Shown here one piece after another: positions 43,928-52,318 of a stretch of 64,000 bases of DNA. Below the pieces are notes generated by a model. The model was not told the origin of the DNA and did no database searches. It saw only the letters and a list, made by a program, of their open reading frames with translations. The first letter of the stretch is position 1, and each line of letters starts with the position of its first letter. The stretch covers positions 124,001 to 188,000 of the forward strand of contig JAVJRG010000009.1 of assembly GCA_040218535.1 (NCBI GenBank). The letters run 5' to 3'. The stretch is from Lacipirellulaceae bacterium. GTDB taxonomy: Bacteria > Planctomycetota > Planctomycetia > Pirellulales > Lacipirellulaceae. A program made the translations under genes and the position numbers.

Positions 43928-45390
43928 GCGACAATGTCTTCAACAACGTGACCATGCACGTCCGTTAGCCGGAAATGCCTTCCTTGAAACTTGTATGTCA
44001 AACGCTCATGGTCAATCCCCAGTTGGGCTAGCACTGTCGCTTGCAAGTCGTGAACGTGGACCTGATCTTTCACGACGTTAAAGCCGAACTCGTCAGTCGC
44101 ACCGTAGGTGAGCCCCGGTTTCATCCCGCCACCTGCCATCCAGATCGTAAAGCTATTGGGATGGTGGTCGCGGCCATGAACCTTCTTGTTGTTGATATTT
44201 CCTTGGCCGTAAGGAGTCCGGCCGAACTCGCCGCCCCAGATGACTAGGGTTTCGTCCAACATTCCACGCTGCTTTAAGTCTTTCACCAACGCCGCGGAAG
44301 GCTGGTCGGTATCGCGACATTGGTTGATGAGTTGCGTCGGCAGATTGGTATGCTGATCCCAGCCCGAGTGCATCAACTGAATAAATCGGACATCCTGCTC
44401 AGCTAGCCGACGGGCCATCAAGCAGTTGAACGCATACGTTCCCGGTCGCGTCACGTCGGGCCCATACATGTCGAGAATGTGCTGCGGCTCCGTGGAAAGA
44501 TCCGTCAACGCCGGGACCGAAGTCTGCATACGGTAGGCCATCTCGTACTGTGCGATTCGGGTGAGCGTCTCCTGGTCACGGGTTCGCTCATATTGCATCT
44601 GGTTGAGTTCGGCAACGCTGTCGAGTACCTGACGGCGGACTTTTGGAGACATGCCCTTCGGATTGGAAAGGTAAAGCACCGGGTCACCGCCACCGCGGAA
44701 CTTCACGCCCTGGTGCTTAGTGGGCAGGAATCCACTACCCCAATAGTAGTCATAGAACAACTGGCCGCAGCTTCCTTCTTTGTCCCGTGAAGTCATCGCA
44801 CAGAAAGTCGGAAGGTCATCGTTCGCACTACCCAATCCATAGGAAAGCCACGCCCCCATGCTGGGTCGGCCCGGCTGTTCACCGCCTGTGAGCAGGAAGG
44901 TCATCGCCGGGGCGTGATTGACCGACTCGGTCTTCATCGATTTCACAAAGCACAAGTCGTCGACAACACTTGCCGTATGCGGCAGCCAGTCTGAAACCAA
45001 CGCCCCACACTGGCCGTGCTTGCGAATCGGAGCAATTGCGCCCAAACAAGGCTGCCCCTTGCCGGCAGTCATCGTCGAGCTTTGCATCCCCTTGCTGATT
45101 GAATCAGGAATTTGCTGCCCACGCATCTCGGCAAGCATCGGCTTTTCGTCGAAAAGATCGACGTGCGATGGTGCACCCGATTGCATGAGGTAAATCACAC
45201 GCTTCACTCGCGCTGGGAAGTGTGGCAGATCTCCAATCCCGCTAGCTTGACGAACCGCTTTTCCAGCAGAGCCGAGTGCAGGCAGTGTTCCCGTAAGACT
45301 TGCGAGCGCTGCCGCACCGAGCCCTAAGCCCGAGCGACCAAGAAAATCTCGCCGTGATTCGATATGCATTCTTTCAAGGTGAGGATTCAT
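43924..45390 (-). CDS. DUF1501 protein, Tat-exported
   Basis: 488 residues (a second possible start lies 7 codons in). The Tat signal is IESRRDFLGRSGLGLGAAALASLTGTLPALG. Motifs are [112 protein letters not shown] and [15 protein letters not shown]. It is more similar in these motifs to the partial DUF1501 at the right edge ([24 protein letters not shown]) than to the convergent neighbour. It is preceded 9 bp upstream by its large DUF1549/1553 partner on the same strand. Confidence 0.94.
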   Translation of the reverse strand: MNPHLERMHIESRRDFLGRSGLGLGAAALASLTGTLPALGSAGKAVRQASGIGDLPHFPARVKRVIYLMQSGAPSHVDLFDEKPMLAEMRGQQIPDSISKGMQSSTMTAGKGQPCLGAIAPIRKHGQCGALVSDWLPHTASVVDDLCFVKSMKTESVNHAPAMTFLLTGGEQPGRPSMGAWLSYGLGSANDDLPTFCAMTSRDKEGSCGQLFYDYYWGSGFLPTKHQGVKFRGGGDPVLYLSNPKGMSPKVRRQVLDSVAELNQMQYERTRDQETLTRIAQYEMAYRMQTSVPALTDLSTEPQHILDMYGPDVTRPGTYAFNCLMARRLAEQDVRFIQLMHSGWDQHTNLPTQLINQCRDTDQPSAALVKDLKQRGMLDETLVIWGGEFGRTPYGQGNINNKKVHGRDHHPNSFTIWMAGGGMKPGLTYGATDEFGFNVVKDQVHVHDLQATVLAQLGIDHERLTYKFQGRHFRLTDVHGHVVEDIVA

Positions 45391-45399
45391 GCCAGCTGA

Positions 45400-48300
45400 T
45401 TATCCTTTGGTGACGACTTCATCGAGATTCAGAATAATATTCATCAGGCTCGTGTAAGCCGCCAAATCAATTTTGTCGAGACTCTCATCCGCTGTCGAAG
45501 CACCCGTGGCGATCAATTCCGTGGCCGCCTCGGGGTTTGCTTGGAACTCGTCCTGGAGCTTTTTAAGAGCGCTCTCAAGCGCCTTGATCTCCTGTTTGGA
45601 GGGAAAACGTGAGGTTGCGATGCGGAACGCTCTTTCGATACGTGCCGGCGCTGTTTCCGCGGGGCTTTTGAGCATCCTTTCGGCCAACACACGGGCCGCT
45701 TCGACATAGGTGACGTCATTAAGCAACGTCAGAGCATGTAGCGGTGTATTAGTCAATGAAGGCCTCACCGTGCAAACTTGTCTGCCCGGATTGTCGAAGA
45801 ACATCGTCGGCCCTACGGGTCGTCGCCAGAAGGTGTAGATGCTGCGACGATACAGGTCGTCCCCTTCACCTTGTTTGTATTTGATTTTGCCTAAGCTGAA
45901 GTCCGACCAGACCTTGTCAGGTTGATAGGGCATGACGCCTGGGCCTCCCATCTTTTCAACGAGCAGCCCGCTAATTGCCAACGCCTGATCTCGCAGAGCT
46001 TGAGAAGAGAGTCGAAATCTCGGGCCACGGCTAATCAAGCGATTATAGGGATCTAACTCAACCGCTTCTGCTGTCGCCACTGAATCTTGCTGATAGGCCG
46101 CGCTCATCACGATGAGCTTATGAATGTGCTTCACATCCCAGCCTGATTCAACGAACTCAATCGCCAGCCAGTCCAGAAGTGCGGGATGACTCGGACGTTC
46201 ACCCTGCACCCCGAAGTCTTCGCTCGTTTTCACCAAACCAGTTCCAAAAAACTGCTGCCAATAGCGATTGACCGTCACTCGAGCTGTCAGTGGATGATCG
46301 GGACGCACCAACCACTCCGCCAAGGCGATGCGATTCGAGGGGGCATCCTCAGGCAAAGGCGGCAATGCAGCCATGACCCCCGGTTGCAACTTTTCACTCT
46401 TGTCCGGCTGATTCCAGAGGCCCCGCTTCAAAAGATAAGTGTCGCGAGGAGTCTGGCGATCACACATCACCATGACCTTCGTCGTCTTCCACTTTAGCCA
46501 GTCGAGATGCTCCTGTAGCTCATTGATCTTCTTGCGCGAGGGTGCTTGAGCGAACTTGCGCGCTTCGTCCGCAAGCTGCTTGCGATGCTGTTCGGTCCGC
46601 TTACCCTCTGGGGTATCTAACGCCACTACCACCGGACCAGAAAGGCCCAGGTCTTTCTTTAACGTGGGTAGCGGATAAGAAGTCACTGAAAAGCGGAACC
46701 GACCGATGGGAGCATCCCCTGTGCGAGCCTGGTGCTTCAAGCGAATCGTCAAAGTCCGCGGCTTGTCGAGCTTGAGCGGCTGTTGGAATTTCGCCATCCA
46801 AGTGGGTACTTCTGGGGCATGCGTTGGTTTTTCAACTTTCCACTCCTTGTACTTGTTGATGTCTGTCAAACCTTTTGGCTCGCCGGTATTCGCCTTCGGT
46901 TCCTGGAAGGAAAGGGGCTTACCGTCCAGCTTGACGATCATCCCCGTAACGCTGAAGCCTCCGTTGATGCCTAAACTGAACTGTCCGCCGACGAGTTTTT
47001 CATGCTTCAGTGCTTCGAGTTGAAGGGCCTCGTGATTGCCAGCGGGCAATTCAACCGTAATGACATAGTCATCGCTCGTACTGCTCATCTTCGAGACGAG
47101 CACGGAATGATCAGAAAGCTCTTCCCAGGTGGCGCCGTTTTCACATTCCAAGGCGACTCCGCTAAGAGGTTTCCAGAGCTTGTCTTGGCGAAGGAGTGAA
47201 AGCCAGTGTTGGGTCTCTTTCTCCCAAGCGATCTGCTTCTCGGCAGATGGGGTTTCCAGCTTCTTCAGTTCACGTTTGATCTCTTCAATCTGCTGCTTGG
47301 TTCGCTCAATCTCTGACTCTTCTGTTTCGGTAGGCAAGGCATAAATCGGCTTCGCGTTGCCTCCCGCATCCACACCGCCCCGTTCATCAATGCTGTTGAA
47401 GTAAGCGGTCAGCTCGTAAAACTCTTTCTGCGAAATATCATCGTACTTATGATCATGGCAACGAGCGCAGCCGGTGGTCAGACCTAGCCAAACACTTCCG
47501 GTTGTACTCGCACGGTCAATCACGTACTCAACCCGCGACTCCTCAGGATTACGCCCCCCCTCGCCATTCAAACCATGATTGCGATGGAATCCGCTAGCGA
47601 TCATCTGGTCGCGTGTTGGACCATCACCTTGAGGCCCTTCAAGCAAGTCGCCTGCGATCTGCTCGACGGTAAACTGATCGAACGGCATGTTGTCGTTTAT
47701 CGCGCGGATTACCCAATCGCGCCAAGGCCACATCGTGCGTGTTGCGTCGTTTTGGTAACCGTTGGTGTCCGCGTAGCGTGCGGCTGCTAGCCAAGGCAAC
47801 GCCATGTGTTCGCCGTATCGTGGGGAAGCTAGCAGACGGTCGACGACTTTCTCATAGGCCTCGGGGGACTCGTCCCGAAGAAAAGCATCGATCTCATCGA
47901 GCGTTGGAGGCAACCCCGTGAGGTCAAACGTCACTCGTCGCAAAAGCATTTCTTTACTCGCCCGACCATTTGGCTTGAGCCCTAACGCTTCAAGCTTGGT
48001 CAAGACGAAAGGGTCAATTCCATTTTGTGGCCAGTCCTTTTGCTGAAGCTCGGGGGGCGACTCCTTCTTCGGGGGAATGTAGGCCCAATGCTTTGACCAG
48101 GGAGCCCCCTGAGCGATCCACTTCTTGAGCAGTTCGATCTCCTCGGGACTCGGCCGCTGCGCCTGCTCAGGCGGAGGCATCACAACGTCGGGATCATCGC
48201 TAAGAATCCTCGCAATGATCTCACTGCTCTCGGGGTCGCCCTCGACGATGGCATACTCCTTGGCGGACTCTTCCTTGTCGAGTCGCAGATCGGCTGCTCG

Positions 48301-48498
48301 CCGTGCATTATCGGGGCCGTGACATGTGAAGCAGGCGTTGGAGAGAATCGGGCGAATCGTCCGGCCGAAGTCAATCGGCGTCTCTTCAGCGAAAGCGTTA
48401 GAAGACGACATGACGAGAACCGCAACCAAGGTAACAATGCCCGCGCACCGTCCCCAATAGAAGCGAATAAGAATCAGCAGTTTTTCAAGCGAAACTTC
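45400..48498 (-). CDS. PSCyt1-DUF1549-DUF1553 protein with a central insert
   Basis: 1032 residues from the ATG at 48498. A signal peptide (IVTLVAVLVMSSSNAFA) is followed by the cytochrome-like domain (SNACFTCHGPDNARRAADLRLD, CXXCH at about 57-61; VMPPPEQAQRPSPEEIELLKKWIAQGAPW), then HWAYIPPKKE and DUF1549 (CARCHDHKYDDISQKEFYELTAYFNSI). A coiled-coil segment (EESEIERTKQQIEEIKRELKKLETP) and a beta-rich region of about 200 residues (VALECENGATWEELSDHSVLVS...LRLKHQARTGDAPIGRFRFSV) resembling a carbohydrate-binding sandwich are inserted before DUF1553. The other two copies in this window lack this insert. DUF1501 follows after 9 bp. Role unknown; the insert hints at a polymer ligand. Confidence 0.92.
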   Translation of the reverse strand, partial: EVSLEKLLILIRFYWGRCAGIVTLVAVLVMSSSNAFAEETPIDFGRTIRPILSNACFTCHGPDNARRAADLRLDKEESAKEYAIVEGDPESSEIIARILSDDPDVVMPPPEQAQRPSPEEIELLKKWIAQGAPWSKHWAYIPPKKESPPELQQKDWPQNGIDPFVLTKLEALGLKPNGRASKEMLLRRVTFDLTGLPPTLDEIDAFLRDESPEAYEKVVDRLLASPRYGEHMALPWLAAARYADTNGYQNDATRTMWPWRDWVIRAINDNMPFDQFTVEQIAGDLLEGPQGDGPTRDQMIASGFHRNHGLNGEGGRNPEESRVEYVIDRASTTGSVWLGLTTGCARCHDHKYDDISQKEFYELTAYFNSIDERGGVDAGGNAKPIYALPTETEESEIERTKQQIEEIKRELKKLETPSAEKQIAWEKETQHWLSLLRQDKLWKPLSGVALECENGATWEELSDHSVLVSKMSSTSDDYVITVELPAGNHEALQLEALKHEKLVGGQFSLGINGGFSVTGMIVKLDGKPLSFQEPKANTGEPKGLTDINKYKEWKVEKPTHAPEVPTWMAKFQQPLKLDKPRTLTIRLKHQARTGDAPIGRFRFSVTSYPLPTLKKDLGLSGPVVVALDTPEGKRTEQHRKQLADEARKFAQAPSRKKINELQEHLDWLKWKTTKVMVMCDRQTPRDTYLLKRGLWNQPDKSEKLQPGVMAALPPLPEDAPSNRIALAEWLVRPDHPLTARVTVNRYWQQFFGTGLVKTSEDFGVQGERPSHPALLDWLAIEFVESGWDVKHIHKLIVMSAAYQQDSVATAEAVELDPYNRLISRGPRFRLSSQALRDQALAISGLLVEKMGGPGVMPYQPDKVWSDFSLGKIKYKQGEGDDLYRRSIYTFWRRPVGPTMFFDNPGRQVCTVRPSLTNTPLHALTLLNDVTYVEAARVLAERMLKSPAETAPARIERAFRIATSRFPSKQEIKALESALKKLQDEFQANPEAATELIATGASTADESLDKIDLAAYTSLMNIILNLDEVVTKG

Positions 48499-48720
48499 CA
48501 TAACCAAAAGGCGATTACCTAAAAACCGCACAAGCGGTCGTAAATGGGCCCCATAGAATGGGCAGGGAGGTCTAAACAGTATAGTTGCTAGCCCAAGTGG
48601 TCGGACAGCAGTCGCTCTATGTGAGATACGTACAGAATGGCTGTTTTTTACTAGAATAGTCGCTTTTCACCCCCCAAATTGCCCTAACAAGTAAGCTATC
48701 GCCATCGAAACGCAGCGCAC

Positions 48721-48758
48721 AAAAAAACGGCTGGAAGCGCGATTGCGTTACCAGCCGT
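48721..48758 (-). terminator. Second terminator after the 48803-49525 gene
   Basis: On the minus strand ACGGCTGG pairs with CCAGCCGT across a 15- to 16-nt loop and is followed by seven T residues (48721-48727): a textbook intrinsic terminator. Confidence 0.88.
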
Positions 48759-48771
48759 CGGTCGTTTCTAA

Positions 48772-48798
48772 AAACCGCTAAGTACTACTTAACGGTTT
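48772..48798 (-). terminator. First hairpin after the 48803-49525 gene
   Basis: AAACCG and TAAGT pair with ACTTA and CGGTTT with one mismatch and a 3-nt loop. On the minus strand it is followed by TTTTT. It begins 5 bp after the stop codon and forms a tandem pair with the terminator at 48721-48758. Confidence 0.65.
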
Positions 48799-48802
48799 CG
48801 TC

Positions 48803-49525
48803 CTAGCCACGCTTGCGGCTTGTAACTAGGCCAAATGCTCCAAGAGCGAACAGCACAAGGCTGGTTGGCTCAGGAATCGCAGTAATAACAAGATTATCTA
48901 CGATAACCGTTTCGTTATTGCTCGAATCTGACTGACGTAGACCGAAAGCATCTAGTGACTGGCCAGTTGCACCTGGGTCACCTGTGATTGTGCTTCCGCC
49001 AGCAGTCAAGGAAGCGGTGCCCGTTGCAAAATCAAAAGTGATCTCAACAGGCACGGTGTCACCAAAGTCGAAATCAACTAACAGAGTAGCATCGGCTGTG
49101 CTACCGCTTGACGAAATACCAAGCGTGTAATCTCCTCCACCACTTGGCGCGACTACATCGACGCGAGAGCGGAAGTTAAAGCTGCCCTGTGTAAAGAAGT
49201 GTGCAAAGTACTCAAAATCCGACCCAGTAAGTTGGTCGTCGCTATCTTCGACAGTGATGTCAAACGTAGCAGTTAGAATACCGCTATCCTGGGTGGCGAA
49301 CTGGATATTGGCATCTTCCGAGGGAGTGCCATGCTGAACGACTGCTTGCCCACTAGATACGAGCAGGTCGCCGGCAGTACCACTATGATTGGCCCAGCCA
49401 CCGTTCGGCACGAGACTGCCGTCTGCGTACGAAAAATCCTCATCGACCAAGGTCGCCGCGTTTGCTTGGCCAACGGCCAGCACGGCGACGCCGCATAAAG
49501 CGGCAAACAAATTTCTCAAACTCAT
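48803..49525 (-). CDS. PEP-CTERM secreted protein, LamG-like
   Basis: 240 residues with a signal peptide (LFAALCGVAVLAVGQANA) and a PEP-CTERM tail (IPEPTSLVLFALGAFGLVTSRKRG). The body (LVDEDFSYADGSLVPNGGWANHSGTAGDLLVSSGQAVVQHG...ILTATFDITVEDSDDQLTGSDFEYFAHFFTQGSF...FRSRVDVVAPSGGGDYTLGISS) is a single concanavalin/LamG-type sandwich. The opening EDFSYADGSL also recalls the FecR-linked sandwich at 8.8-9.7 kb (YEGFTYPAGPL). GGAGGAG precedes the ATG, and two tandem terminators follow, pointing to a well expressed monocistronic gene. It is probably a surface binding protein; no catalytic motif. Confidence 0.87.
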   Translation of the reverse strand: MSLRNLFAALCGVAVLAVGQANAATLVDEDFSYADGSLVPNGGWANHSGTAGDLLVSSGQAVVQHGTPSEDANIQFATQDSGILTATFDITVEDSDDQLTGSDFEYFAHFFTQGSFNFRSRVDVVAPSGGGDYTLGISSSGSTADATLLVDFDFGDTVPVEITFDFATGTASLTAGGSTITGDPGATGQSLDAFGLRQSDSSNNETVIVDNLVITAIPEPTSLVLFALGAFGLVTSRKRG

Positions 49526-49741
49526 TAGACTCCTCCTCTAAATCAAAAACACAATAAATCCGTCGGGCGGCACACGCGGCTCACCCTCCCTTAAGTTCTC
49601 CTGTTGCCGCCCATCCCTGTTCGCCCTCCCCCAGGATTCACCAAAGAGGGTTCAGTTTCGTCTCAATTCCGTGTGGTATCAATTCCGTGCAGGCACCAAC
49701 GCTTGGCTTGCGTCGATGGCCATGATCATACTTTTGACTTG

Positions 49742-52138
49742 TTAGCTTCGAGTGAAGAAGCCTCTAGTATCACTGGTTTGGCTTATTTTTTCCACCTTCT
49801 GGCACCCAAGAACCCACGGAATACCTGGAGACCCTGGTTTTCGCCGAAAAAAGCAGCATATCGGCCCCAAAAACAGGCAAATCGCGCTCGGCTCAGGAAC
49901 CGCCGTCAAACTGCTTTGCTGCGCTTGACCATACTGCTGCCGCCAAATGGCGAGGTCCAGATCGTCCACGCTACCGTCTCCGTTAGCATCTCCCTCAGCT
50001 AAAACCGTGCCAGAACCGAAACCGGTCTGCCAGGTCAATAGGTCCGTTCCATCGACGAGGGTGTCGCCGTTGAAGTCCGCATCGTCGGCACCCACGATAA
50101 TCGTGATGCCATTGACTTCTAAGTTGTCGAAGGCAAATTCTTCTTGGCTGCCATCGGCTCTCGCAAGAAGATTGATGGTCAGCACATCACCATCGACACC
50201 AAGTGCCGAGGTTAGCGTCTGGAACACATTCGACAACTCAATCACCTGCCCAGCGTTGTTCTCCATCGAGAGCGGATCGTTTAGCGTGAACATGTCGCCG
50301 TCAGCAAGGGTGTAGATGGCAGAGCCATCTTCATCAACTGAGGAAGTAAACAGGGCTTGCTCGGGACTACCGTCAATTGAGTAAGTGAAATTAAAGAAAT
50401 CGCCGGTCGATTCGGAGGCTTCAAAGTCGCCCATTGCTGCCACATCAATGGAAACGGAAAGCCCCGTGGCTCCAGCAATGTCGAATTCCCACGTTGCTGA
50501 GACCAGCCCATCCGGATTAACCGTCGGGTTGTCGTCGTTCACTGTGTCGGTGATTCCAAACCAGCCATCGGTTTTTGTAGCTGTATCGACGATGCCGCGT
50601 GTGTCGAGCGGATTCCCATTGTTCGAGTCGTCGACCAACTGGAACGGGATCGAAGCGCTGACACCAACTTGATACTTTTCAAACCCATCGCCTGGGCTCG
50701 TGAATGCCCCGGGCGCTGGATCCTGACTAAAGCTAATCAGCCCCATCGGGTTGTCAAAGTCATCCTTCGCCAAGAAAGGGACCGAATTCACCTGACCGAC
50801 GGTAAATGAAACGGGAATGTTGATCAGCGCATTGCCTGCCGCTTGGCTGGAGGAACTGACAGTGATCACACCGCTCTTGTTGCCGGTGGTCGCGGTGTCG
50901 AGTCCGATCGGATGTGAATTGGCCCCTGCCAGGGCGAAGCTCGTACCGCTTCCTGCACCGGAAAGATCACCCGAGACGCTAATCGTGTAGTCGAGCTCGT
51001 CGGCACCCGCGGCAGCCACGACATTCGCAATATTCTCAACAAGCACATCAATGTTGACTGTCGCTCCTTGCGGCACGTTACCAGGCATCGAAGCCAACTG
51101 GGCATTCATGAAAGCAGGCAGCTGATAGTCGGCAACAACAGGCAAATGATCGCTAAAGTCGTGCAACGCATCCAATACACTGGCAGGCTGCGACCTACCT
51201 GCGTAGACGTTGTTGATGGCTTGATTGTAAGAAACGCCATCGTTGCCGAAGGCCTGGTAGGAATGCGTGAGCGACCCCAGCCCTGTCGACGTAGGCCCCA
51301 AGTAGCTCAAGCCTTCGCCATCGAGCAGATTGTCCGAAACAAGTTGCAGGTCGAAGCGGTCATCGTTTCCACCTGTGGCACCACCGTCGAAAAGATTCGT
51401 GGTACGTGTGGACTGCGTGAGGTGCTCCGCGACGGAAGAATTCGGCCAGCTTGGCAGCCCCAACGGATCGTTACTCGTGGCCAGCAGATTTCCGAACCCA
51501 GCTTCGTTATCGCTTCCGAAATTAAAATCCCCTGCGTATACGAAATTGGACCCGGCACCTAATGCAGCCGCATTGTTGCTAACCGTCGTGGCTTCCGAAG
51601 CTCGGACTGAACTGCCCCCGCCAGACGAAAAATGCGATGAGTAAACGTAAAATTCCGCCCCAGGATCCGTGTAACCAACAGGCCGGAACTGACCACGATA
51701 AGTATCACGCGGCCCAGCCGTCGAAATGAACTGCTCGCCAAGGAACTCGACCGTCGAACTGTCGTAGACCACGCCAACCCAATCCTGATTGACGTTGTCG
51801 ATCAGCCGCGCTTCGTAAGTCGTCACGCCATACAGGTCGTTGAGAATCTCGACAATTGTGTCCGCCGTCTGGGTGCTGGCTGAGTTGGACTGCTCTTGCA
51901 GCGCGAAGACATCGACACGCTTGGCGATGCCATTTCGCGCCGTCGATTCGATGGCCGAAACAATCGTTTCAAACTGCATATCGCTGGCCGTATCGCGTGG
52001 CTTGTTCAGTGTATTGTACGCGACAATCCGCAGTTGAGCTTGGGCCGTGCTGACAAACGACACCACGAAGGCGGCCATGCTTACGACCAAGAGCAGGCGC
52101 AAGTTAGCCTTACACGTTGTCTTTCGGAAACCACTCAA
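49742..52138 (-). CDS. Large secreted EEP-family nuclease-like protein with dockerin pair and PEP-CTERM
   Basis: 798 residues from a TTG at 52138 that has GGAG 8 nt upstream and puts the signal peptide (LRLLLVVSMAAFVVSFVSTAQA) at the N-terminus. An ATG at 52213 is possible but has no ribosome site. The EEP fold (RIVAYNTLNKPRD, VFALQEQSNS, FYVYSSHFSSG, FVYAGDFNFGSDNEAGF, DRFDLQLVSDNL, FSDHLPVVADYQLPAF) covers about 35-340. A beta-sandwich of cell-surface type and a choice-of-anchor-like segment follow, then two dockerin-like loops (DFNGDTLVDGTDLL, DANGDGSVDDLDL) and VPEPSAICLFLGPICCFFRRK. Some 31 extra residues follow the Arg cluster, unlike all other tails here. It is probably an extracellular nuclease or phosphodiesterase held at the surface. 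Confidence 0.85.
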   Translation of the reverse strand: MSGFRKTTCKANLRLLLVVSMAAFVVSFVSTAQAQLRIVAYNTLNKPRDTASDMQFETIVSAIESTARNGIAKRVDVFALQEQSNSASTQTADTIVEILNDLYGVTTYEARLIDNVNQDWVGVVYDSSTVEFLGEQFISTAGPRDTYRGQFRPVGYTDPGAEFYVYSSHFSSGGGSSVRASEATTVSNNAAALGAGSNFVYAGDFNFGSDNEAGFGNLLATSNDPLGLPSWPNSSVAEHLTQSTRTTNLFDGGATGGNDDRFDLQLVSDNLLDGEGLSYLGPTSTGLGSLTHSYQAFGNDGVSYNQAINNVYAGRSQPASVLDALHDFSDHLPVVADYQLPAFMNAQLASMPGNVPQGATVNIDVLVENIANVVAAAGADELDYTISVSGDLSGAGSGTSFALAGANSHPIGLDTATTGNKSGVITVSSSSQAAGNALINIPVSFTVGQVNSVPFLAKDDFDNPMGLISFSQDPAPGAFTSPGDGFEKYQVGVSASIPFQLVDDSNNGNPLDTRGIVDTATKTDGWFGITDTVNDDNPTVNPDGLVSATWEFDIAGATGLSVSIDVAAMGDFEASESTGDFFNFTYSIDGSPEQALFTSSVDEDGSAIYTLADGDMFTLNDPLSMENNAGQVIELSNVFQTLTSALGVDGDVLTINLLARADGSQEEFAFDNLEVNGITIIVGADDADFNGDTLVDGTDLLTWQTGFGSGTVLAEGDANGDGSVDDLDLAIWRQQYGQAQQSSLTAVPEPSAICLFLGPICCFFRRKPGSPGIPWVLGCQKVEKISQTSDTRGFFTRS

Positions 52139-52263
52139 GGGGCGAACTCCGTAGGTGCGGCAGCCATTGAAGAAGTCCCCGATCCTACGGGAACGCTCAA
52201 CAGATTCCGACATAACGCGAAACAGCTTCGCCAGCCTTGCGAAACAGAAAAGAAAACAAACCA

Positions 52264-52298
52264 AGAAAAGCCGCCCATGAGCAAGACTCACGGGCGGC
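52264..52298 (-). terminator. Rho-independent terminator of the 52319-53971 gene
   Basis: On the minus strand GCCGCCCGTGAG pairs with CTCATGGGCGGC (two central mismatches) over a 5-nt loop, followed by TTTTCTT. It lies 21 bp after the stop and means the downstream nuclease gene needs its own promoter, which disfavours a nuclease start upstream of 52264. Confidence 0.85.
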
Positions 52299-52318
52299 TT
52301 AGTACTAGACAAAATCAA

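Noticed and set aside
45473-45709. Possible duplication of one DUF1501 operon into the convergent one
   Set aside because: The proteins share family motifs but differ in length, linkers and domain content, so they are not recent copies.
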